Shown here: positions 4,867 through 11,468 of the stretch, in pieces
How the letters are laid out: each line of letters begins with the position of its first letter
Numbering within the stretch: position 1 is the stretch's first letter
Source of the DNA: an uncultured Lachnospiraceae bacterium
Lineage (GTDB): Bacteria > Bacillota > Clostridia > Lachnospirales > Lachnospiraceae
Assembly (NCBI GenBank): GCA_910579645.1
Contig: CAJTVK010000120.1
Coordinates: 1 to 11,468, forward strand
Length of the DNA: 11,468 nt
Direction: 5' to 3'
Notes under the pieces: model-generated
Told to the model about the DNA's origin: nothing
Databases searched by the model: none
What the model saw: the letters and a program-made list of their open reading frames with translations, nothing else
Made by a program: the position numbers and the translations under genes

Positions 4867-7800
4867 GCCGTAAACCATTTCGTCCACATCATTAATATTG
4901 AAGGGGAACGAACCCAAATCGGCGAAGAAATCCCGGTTCTTGCCAACATATCCACCGCATAGGTAGTACAGTTATTTGTTATAATATTAAAATCCTGCCG
5001 TCTGCTTGTCCTGGTTCTCCGGGGAAGAACCATCCTCCGGTACATATTATTTGATACCTCGATTCTTCGGTAAGCTTGGATATTATCGTTAAAATATTGG
5101 TTATCCAATAGGCGTTTTACCGATTTATCCCCTACTTCGCTTGGCACATGGTCGGTACCTCTCCGCAAATTTACCGGTCTGCCGTATCGGCCTGTGCCAG
5201 GATACTCTTTCCAGACAGATGCATGGCTGATTTTCTGCCCAATATGATTCCGGCCTACGCCGATTGCCTCGGTCCTTGCGCCGCCTGCGCCCATGGCACG
5301 GGCATTGCGCAGCCCATGCCCCAGGCCTCCGATGCCGCTCATGATTCCGCCGGTCAAAGCACCCACCCATAAATTGGTTCCGATATTATCCGCAAAATTT
5401 TTTCCGTGAACAACATTAAGACATCCGTTGGTAATGACACTGTCCGCAGCGCCCACCACCACTCCTACTCCTATATCCACAATATAACTGGATACGGCGG
5501 CACTGCAGGAACCAATGGTGAACCCTGCAGGGAAAGCCGCTCCTGCACCTGCGCCAATCATACCGAATACGGCTCCCGCTCCTGCATTGATCAGACAGTC
5601 CTTCCAATTAAAATCACCCGTGATACTGGATGTTATGGCATAAATCGTTGTCCCCATACCGGCCCCTATCAGGGCGGATGCCCCTAAAGTTGCAACCAGC
5701 GCCCCCACCGGGCTTGCCATCCCCGCCGTGCAGATTGACAAAGCGGCCCCCGCCGCCACGAGCAGAAAACCTGCCACCCCGGCCAGTGCCGACCAGCCGG
5801 AATAAGCTCCGTCCGGATCCAGATAGTTAATCCAGTCGGAAGCCCCGTACAGATAAGGGCTGGCAAACTGGCTCTCCGGATCTATGCTCAGAAATCTTCC
5901 GGACAACGGGTCATACCATCTGGCCCGCAGACGGTACAGGCCGCACGGCTCCAATATATGCCCGGCAAACCGCAGCGGCAGACAGGCCGCAGCCCCGGCC
6001 TCCTCCCATACTTTTCCCAGATAACCGCCAAACGGCAGATAATGGTATGCGGCACAAAGCCTTTCCCCGTCGTAAACCGCCCGGACGGAATCTCGCTGGT
6101 CTTTCAGCAGATAATAAACCGTACCGTTGCATATCTGTGCAAAAATGCCGTTCACGCCCCGCACGCAAATGCAGACCGTGCCGTCCGGCTCCATGCGGCT
6201 CAGAATCCGCCCCTCCCCGTCCAACAGGAAGTAAGTACGGCCGCTGCCGTCCTCGCAGGCCGCCGCCCCATTGGATGCATTATAAAAATAACGCATCTTC
6301 CCTCCTGCCGTCTCCAGTTCCGTCAGCGTCTGAAAAACAGAATCATATCTCAGCCGCAACCAGCCCCCGGCTTCATCCTGCGGCAAAGCCTCCCAGGCCT
6401 GCGGTATCACCTCTCCGTTCTGCGGCAGCCCCCTTTGACCGGAACCGGAAATTTCGGCAACCATACCGTCGGGCGCATAGTCATACTTCCTGTCCCGCAG
6501 CCGCAGCAGCCGGTTAGTTCCTGCCCCATAAAGAAGCTCGTCATCGTTAATCCTCAATGCATTCCCGTTTCCGTCATAAGCATATTCCCATGCCTGCCGC
6601 CCGCTTTCTGCCGGTTCCTGCCCAAGGTCAGACATTTGCACCGCTGCCCGGCTCAGCCTGCCAAGTCCGTCATAAGCATAGGAATACCGGACTTCTTTCG
6701 CAATTTCCGCCGGCAGGACAGACGGCTGAAGAAATACCGATGTTTCCTCCGTAATCCGTCCGTCTTCCCCTCCCGCCGCCTGATAAGACAATGTCTGCCG
6801 GAAATAAGGGTCTTTTATTTCGGTCAGCCAATGGCAGGAATTGTAAATATACTCCCGTTCCAGCCGCCCCGGCCCGTCCGGTGCGAAGATTTCCTTCCCC
6901 AGTCCCCCTTCCGGACGATATTCGTAGCGGCAAAGGCATTGATTGCCATAGTTCACCGACACCATGCGGCCCTGCAGGTCATAGCAGTAAGAAATCTCCT
7001 GCCCGCCGGCAGAACTAAGCCGCCGGCGCACCAGATTGCCGGTCTCATCATATTCCATCCATACCGACTCCCTATGCCCGTCCGTTTCCTGCTCATGACA
7101 TACAATATTCCCTTGCCTGTCATAGGAAAATGTTTCCGTCACCGTTACGCCGTCCTGTACGGAACGGCACCTCCAAAGCCTGCCCAGCAGCAGCGGATTG
7201 CTTCCGTCACCGTCATACTCCATCCGGCGTTTCCATACTGCCCCTGCAGGCGCTCCGGCGCATGGCTTCCAAGCCAGTTCCTGCATGGCTTTCCCGTCCC
7301 ACACACCTGCATACACTCCCACTTCCGTTTCCCGCCCCATCCAATCATACAGATGATAGACGATACATCCGTCCTCTCTGTTGCCGGCGCTTTGGGAAAA
7401 ACGCAGCCTCCCCAGCCGGTCATATGCGGTATAGGAAGTCCCGCTGTCCGGCGTTGCTTTTTCCGTCTGATTGCCGAGAAAATCATAAGATGCCTCTATG
7501 GCAAATACATCATTCCCGTCTTCCTCCGTCCCCGGCAGCCGGACACGCAGAAGATTCCCCCGGCTGTCATACTCATAACGGGTGCTGCAGGTCCGGCCGT
7601 CCGGCCCGGTTTCCGTCACCGCTATCCGATTGTCCATCCAGTCATAAACCGTCGCCGTCACTTTCCTGTCCGGTTCCCTCACCGTCTCTATCCGGCAGCC
7701 GGCAAACCTTTCCGTATCAATGCACTGATTCTTAACTGCCGGTGCCGTTTCCGCAGAATCCCCGCGGATAGCAAAATCGGCGCCCGGCTGCCCGAATGCC

Positions 7801-10800
7801 CGGACCCGCGGCTCCGCACATTGCAGCCAGACCATTCTGGTATAAGGATAACCCGCATCCTCGGCATATGCGTCCGCTACTTCCCCTTCCATAATGCCGC
7901 TTTCCCAGTCAAAAGATTTGACAAAATCCTCCCGGTAAGCCCAAAGCGCACCCTCTGCCTCGGCCTGTTTTGTCTTAACGGATGCCTGTCCCAGTTCGTC
8001 ATAAAGCGTCTGCGCCGTCATCACGCCTTTCTCCGTCACTGCCTGATCCTGTAACGCCCTGCCGATATAATCCTGATAAGTAATCTGCACTTTGGGATTT
8101 CGGCAGAATCCCAATGCCGACAGGCTGCAGGAAGAAGCAAAATACAATTTCAAGTTCTTCAGTTCCTGCGGCTCCACTTTCCGGGCAAATATTTCGCTGC
8201 CTTCCGCCCACAGCCCCAGACGGCCGCCCACAAACAGCAAATGACAGTTTGCCCCTGCAGTCAATGCCTTTCTGCCGCCTTCATATTTTCTGTCCCCGTC
8301 CAGAAGACTCCATACATCATTCCGGCAGGAAATTTTCACGGAATCCAGACATAGGGAAAACTCACGGCAGACATCCCCCCATTGCAGATAAAGCAGGAAA
8401 GCATTCCCCGGCGGCTCTTTCCAGACAAGCGTCCCTGACTGCCCCTTTCCCAAAGTCAGACAAAGCTTTCCGCCCCCGGTTTCCCAACTTCCCTCTGCCT
8501 GCCAGTGTCGCAGAAAATCCCGGCCCCGGCGGAAATTTGCAAGCAAGCCGCCCTGCGGCATCTCTACCGCCATCACTTCATCCGGCCGGTTCTGCCCATA
8601 CCCTTCCGCATAACGGGTACAGCTGCGGAACATACCGTCGTCGGAAGCCGCCGCAGCCGGACGCAGACGCGCATCATACTGCAAAATCTGCCCGTTCCCC
8701 ACGGTAGGATGTTCTGCCAGCTGCAGCATGGTATCCGGATCGTATACAGAAAGCGTGCCGGGACAACCGGCCAGTGTCAATGCCACAGTATCGATGCGCA
8801 TACTCCCTGCCGCAGGCGCAGTCAGCCGCAGCGTGACCGTCCCGCTTCCGTCCTTTTCCCATTCCGGGGGACGGAAAGAAATCTCCTGCTTCTGCCATAC
8901 GCCTCCCGTTGCCGCCAACGCATAAGACATCTTTTCCGTCTTCCTTCCGGATACAAAAAACAATTCCGCCGTTCCGGCAGCTTCCTGCAATTCTGCCGTT
9001 TTCATGGACAGGGAAAGCAGCAGCGGCATATCAAAACGGCTTATCGGCGTGCGGATTTCCGCCCACATTCCCGGCCTTAACTCCAGACAGCGGCTCCCGC
9101 TGAAACACTCCTGTTCCGTCAGAAGCAATTCCGCCCCTGTTCCGCCGCCTTTCCAGGCACCCAATTCCTCATACGGCTCAAATCCGAAATAAAACGGCTG
9201 CATACCTGCAGCACCCGAAAAACGGGATACCACAAAACGGCTGTCCTTATCATATCCGTAATAATCATGCAGCCCGTCCGAATCGGCAGACTCCGTCACC
9301 TCTCCTTTCTTTCCGCGCCTTACCACGCAGTTTTCCATAAACCAGCCTGCCTGCCCCGGCCGAAAGCAGAACTCCGCCTCTCCGTTTCCGTCAAACCGCC
9401 AATTGGAAGCTTCACGCCAAATCCCATCCTCATTTTCCTCCCAAAGAACCACCGTGGCTTCCAGTACCTTTCCGGCTGCTTCCGCCCCTTCTCCCGTACC
9501 GTTCCCCTGTCCGTTTCCCGGCTCTTCCGTCTTCCGGCTCATGGCCACTGCATCATAAAGATGCGCTTCTAAAAGCTGCGGATAAATTTCCCAGGCATAC
9601 GTCTGGCTTTGGCTGATTCTAATATTTCCCGTCCCGTATTCTGTCATTTTGCGCGCCTGATAAAAACGCGGCTCATACTCCGTCTCAATCACGGTTTCCA
9701 CGGCTGTCCGTTCCCCGCCGCATGCCTGATTCTTCACTGTGTCATAGGGATCCAGCCATGTCTGCTTCACCGTTTTCGTTTCCCGGATGCAATACCCGTG
9801 CCCGTCCATGGCGTACAGCCGGGTATAGGAGCCCGTAACCGGCTGCCCCTCCCCGTCATACGTCACACTTTGAAACAGCCGCCCCGCCATATGGGAATAA
9901 AAGTCTTTTACATTGGTAAACGGCTCTTCCTGATATTCGGCATACGGGGAATCCGGTGACAGTCCGTTATAAAACCGATGCTCCGTATAGCCGAAAGACT
10001 TGCCGTCCCCTTCCGGATACACCCGTACCGCCGCAAACGCAGGCATGCCGCTTTCCAAACGGGCGGAATCCGCCGCATACCCAAACCGATATTCCTGCCT
10101 GCCGAAACCGGTATCCAGAACTGCCCGGGATACCACCTGCGCTTTCTGAAAATCATGATACTGCCGATCCGCCCCCAGATAATGCGGGCATAAAGACTCC
10201 TCCCGGGAAGACGACGGCTGTATATAGGTAAAAAACGCATTTGCACGGACCATCACGGAGTAATCCAAGGTACATGCCTGTCCGCGGAAACGGCAGGTTT
10301 CCTGCGGCCTTTGGTTATACAATGACAGCAGGACCGTTTCGTCCCCAGCCCCGTTGCCATACAGCAGGCAGCTTGCATCCGGCGCTGCCTGCAGGCTGCT
10401 TAAATCCGCATCCTCCGGAAATTGCCAGACTGCCTTCCAACCTTCGTCCGAGCCCCGGACAAACAGTTTATTCCCCAAAACCGCAAAGTCCCCGAAAACT
10501 AATGGCACGCACAGAAAACCGTTATCCGCCATTTCCTCCGAGGCAGGCGCACCGTCCGCAGTCCATCCCTGCCTATAAGGATCAAAACGCATTCCCACAA
10601 ACCGCTGCCGCCCGTCCCTCCGTTCCGCGGCCAATGCCAAATCACTGCCATAAGCATAGCGGTACTCCCCCCCGGCCGCCGGCTCCAACAGCGTACAAGG
10701 ATTCCAGCTTCCCGGCGTATACCGCAATGCCGTATGTGCAAACCCGATAACCGTATCCGTACTAACCGCATACAGAATGGGATTCTTCACGTCCGGTTCC

Positions 10801-11468
10801 TGATAAACCTCAAAAGAAGCCACATCCGCAAACGAAAAATCCGTCCTCCAACGCAGCAGTATGAGTTCCGCATGAAACCGGCTTGTCTCTGCCGACAGGA
10901 AAACCGCTGCCGCCTGCCCCTGCCCCACCGACCAGACCGCTTCCTTTTGGGACAGCGCAAGCTCTGCTTTCATTCCCCGGGTATGGCTTTCCCCCTCTTT
11001 CCAGACATGGCTTTCGTCCGCATAAAAAGAACGCAGCAGCAGCTGATTGCCATCCTTTTGGTAAAAAGCCCCGAACAGGCAGCCCCTCCCTCCTCCCAAG
11101 GCCGCAAAATCATAAGGCTCCTGGGGGAATGCCTGCCAATGCCAACCGTTATCCATATAGTCAAACTGTGCAATCTCCAGCAAAGCCTGCCTACGGTACT
11201 GAACCGCAAAATAATTCGCCCCACAGGCAATTGCAGGCTCTTCCGTTTCCATCGGCAGCAAATGCTCCTCCACATCCCATTCAAATCGCCGTACGGGATT
11301 CCTCTTCACCAACCGCACTATGTAAGAAGCCTGCCCTGCATCATAAAAAACCGCCGCAAAAAAACCCTGCCCCGTCAAGACGCGCATCTGCGGGAAAATC
11401 CCTCCTGCAAAGCATTCCGGTTCATACAAATGCCATCCCATATCCCAGAATAAAACCTGAAGCTTCAC
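4857..11468 (-). CDS. Giant Rhs/YD-repeat protein with C-terminal papain-like candidate effector, 5' partial
   Basis: At least 2203 residues are in the window. The first in-frame codon is a GTG at the very edge with no visible ribosome site, so the gene probably continues upstream. Residues about 1-440 are beta-rich with recurring Trp/aromatic motifs, possibly a propeller. About 440-545 (YRFGYAADSA, then MAGRLFQSVTYDG) recall the mid region of Tc-toxin B components. About 757-905 looks like a jelly-roll, carbohydrate-binding-like module, and about 1000-1120 like a second lectin-like sandwich. YD repeats run from about 1270 to 1830 (YEYDSRGNLL, YDRLGRL, YAYDGNGN), followed by the Rhs-associated core (RARWYDPLSGRFLSIDP). 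Asp1863 and Asp1884 (LDPDG) match the Asp pair linked to autocleavage in Rhs/TcC proteins. A Gly/Ala-rich hydrophobic stretch follows (about 1890-2060). The last 125 or so residues carry His2082 (KISHASVW) and Cys2167 (NNCTTYAVDML), a permuted papain-like signature. In such proteins the shell encloses a C-terminal effector. No signal peptide can be judged. Tail GC is about 43% against about 57% in the core, by hand count. Confidence 0.93.
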   Translation of the reverse strand: MKLQVLFWDMGWHLYEPECFAGGIFPQMRVLTGQGFFAAVFYDAGQASYIVRLVKRNPVRRFEWDVEEHLLPMETEEPAIACGANYFAVQYRRQALLEIAQFDYMDNGWHWQAFPQEPYDFAALGGGRGCLFGAFYQKDGNQLLLRSFYADESHVWKEGESHTRGMKAELALSQKEAVWSVGQGQAAAVFLSAETSRFHAELILLRWRTDFSFADVASFEVYQEPDVKNPILYAVSTDTVIGFAHTALRYTPGSWNPCTLLEPAAGGEYRYAYGSDLALAAERRDGRQRFVGMRFDPYRQGWTADGAPASEEMADNGFLCVPLVFGDFAVLGNKLFVRGSDEGWKAVWQFPEDADLSSLQAAPDASCLLYGNGAGDETVLLSLYNQRPQETCRFRGQACTLDYSVMVRANAFFTYIQPSSSREESLCPHYLGADRQYHDFQKAQVVSRAVLDTGFGRQEYRFGYAADSARLESGMPAFAAVRVYPEGDGKSFGYTEHRFYNGLSPDSPYAEYQEEPFTNVKDFYSHMAGRLFQSVTYDGEGQPVTGSYTRLYAMDGHGYCIRETKTVKQTWLDPYDTVKNQACGGERTAVETVIETEYEPRFYQARKMTEYGTGNIRISQSQTYAWEIYPQLLEAHLYDAVAMSRKTEEPGNGQGNGTGEGAEAAGKVLEATVVLWEENEDGIWREASNWRFDGNGEAEFCFRPGQAGWFMENCVVRRGKKGEVTESADSDGLHDYYGYDKDSRFVVSRFSGAAGMQPFYFGFEPYEELGAWKGGGTGAELLLTEQECFSGSRCLELRPGMWAEIRTPISRFDMPLLLSLSMKTAELQEAAGTAELFFVSGRKTEKMSYALAATGGVWQKQEISFRPPEWEKDGSGTVTLRLTAPAAGSMRIDTVALTLAGCPGTLSVYDPDTMLQLAEHPTVGNGQILQYDARLRPAAAASDDGMFRSCTRYAEGYGQNRPDEVMAVEMPQGGLLANFRRGRDFLRHWQAEGSWETGGGKLCLTLGKGQSGTLVWKEPPGNAFLLYLQWGDVCREFSLCLDSVKISCRNDVWSLLDGDRKYEGGRKALTAGANCHLLFVGGRLGLWAEGSEIFARKVEPQELKNLKLYFASSCSLSALGFCRNPKVQITYQDYIGRALQDQAVTEKGVMTAQTLYDELGQASVKTKQAEAEGALWAYREDFVKSFDWESGIMEGEVADAYAEDAGYPYTRMVWLQCAEPRVRAFGQPGADFAIRGDSAETAPAVKNQCIDTERFAGCRIETVREPDRKVTATVYDWMDNRIAVTETGPDGRTCSTRYEYDSRGNLLRVRLPGTEEDGNDVFAIEASYDFLGNQTEKATPDSGTSYTAYDRLGRLRFSQSAGNREDGCIVYHLYDWMGRETEVGVYAGVWDGKAMQELAWKPCAGAPAGAVWKRRMEYDGDGSNPLLLGRLWRCRSVQDGVTVTETFSYDRQGNIVCHEQETDGHRESVWMEYDETGNLVRRRLSSAGGQEISYCYDLQGRMVSVNYGNQCLCRYEYRPEGGLGKEIFAPDGPGRLEREYIYNSCHWLTEIKDPYFRQTLSYQAAGGEDGRITEETSVFLQPSVLPAEIAKEVRYSYAYDGLGRLSRAAVQMSDLGQEPAESGRQAWEYAYDGNGNALRINDDELLYGAGTNRLLRLRDRKYDYAPDGMVAEISGSGQRGLPQNGEVIPQAWEALPQDEAGGWLRLRYDSVFQTLTELETAGGKMRYFYNASNGAAACEDGSGRTYFLLDGEGRILSRMEPDGTVCICVRGVNGIFAQICNGTVYYLLKDQRDSVRAVYDGERLCAAYHYLPFGGYLGKVWEEAGAAACLPLRFAGHILEPCGLYRLRARWYDPLSGRFLSIDPESQFASPYLYGASDWINYLDPDGAYSGWSALAGVAGFLLVAAGAALSICTAGMASPVGALVATLGASALIGAGMGTTIYAITSSITGDFNWKDCLINAGAGAVFGMIGAGAGAAFPAGFTIGSCSAAVSSYIVDIGVGVVVGAADSVITNGCLNVVHGKNFADNIGTNLWVGALTGGIMSGIGGLGHGLRNARAMGAGGARTEAIGVGRNHIGQKISHASVWKEYPGTGRYGRPVNLRRGTDHVPSEVGDKSVKRLLDNQYFNDNIQAYRRIEVSNNMYRRMVLPRRTRTSRRQDFNIITNNCTTYAVDMLARTGISSPIWVRSPSILMMWTKWFTAWQ

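Noticed and set aside
5958..8054. Long plus-strand open frame of about 698 codons opposite the Rhs gene
   Set aside because: It is the antisense of YD-repeat coding sequence, rich in Pro/Arg/His/Cys as expected from reversed GC-rich codons. It has no ribosome site or recognisable domain.

Overview
The window looks like a chromosomal stretch from a Gram-positive anaerobe of the Clostridia, most likely Lachnospiraceae. The inference rests on strong AGGAG-type ribosome sites, moderate GC that varies sharply from module to module, intrinsic terminators, and a membrane-anchored HtrA protease whose protease-domain wording resembles Lachnospiraceae homologues. No rRNA, tRNA, transposase or CRISPR array was seen. 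All convincing genes lie on the minus strand, so transcription runs from high to low coordinates.

Region 1 (11468 to 4857) is a giant Rhs/YD-repeat protein of at least 2203 residues whose 5' end is probably cut by the window edge. It has a beta-rich N-terminal half, a long run of YD repeats, the Rhs-associated core with its two Asp residues, a hydrophobic Gly/Ala-rich stretch, and a variable C-terminal module carrying NNCTTYA, a papain-like (permuted NlpC/P60 or LRAT-like) signature. Region 2 (4856 to 4691) is a short gap dominated by four tandem 18-bp units. An open frame of 51 codons starts inside the Rhs stop region and reads through them. Region 3 (4690 to 3923) encodes a 255-residue glycine-rich protein with perfect GXX and GGX arrays. 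Region 4 (3910 to 2231) encodes a 559-residue protein of unknown N-terminal fold with a Hint (hedgehog/intein-type) domain near its C-terminus. Only 12 nt separate these last two genes, and a long two-tier hairpin with a T-rich tail follows the second, so rhs, the glycine-rich gene and the hint gene look like one transcription unit.

Region 5 (1948 to 167) is a separate gene for an HtrA-type serine protease with an unusually long glycine-rich cytoplasmic tail. It has its own candidate promoter with an 11-bp-period TGTGA direct repeat at the -35 position, a leader hairpin, and a bidirectional terminator.

The most interesting unit is the Rhs / glycine-rich / Hint trio: a large toxin-like shell protein, a fibre- or scaffold-like glycine-rich protein, and a separate protein with an autoprocessing-type domain. 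No recognisable immunity gene lies downstream of the Rhs C-terminus. How the three work together is inference; the co-directional order and tight spacing are seen directly.
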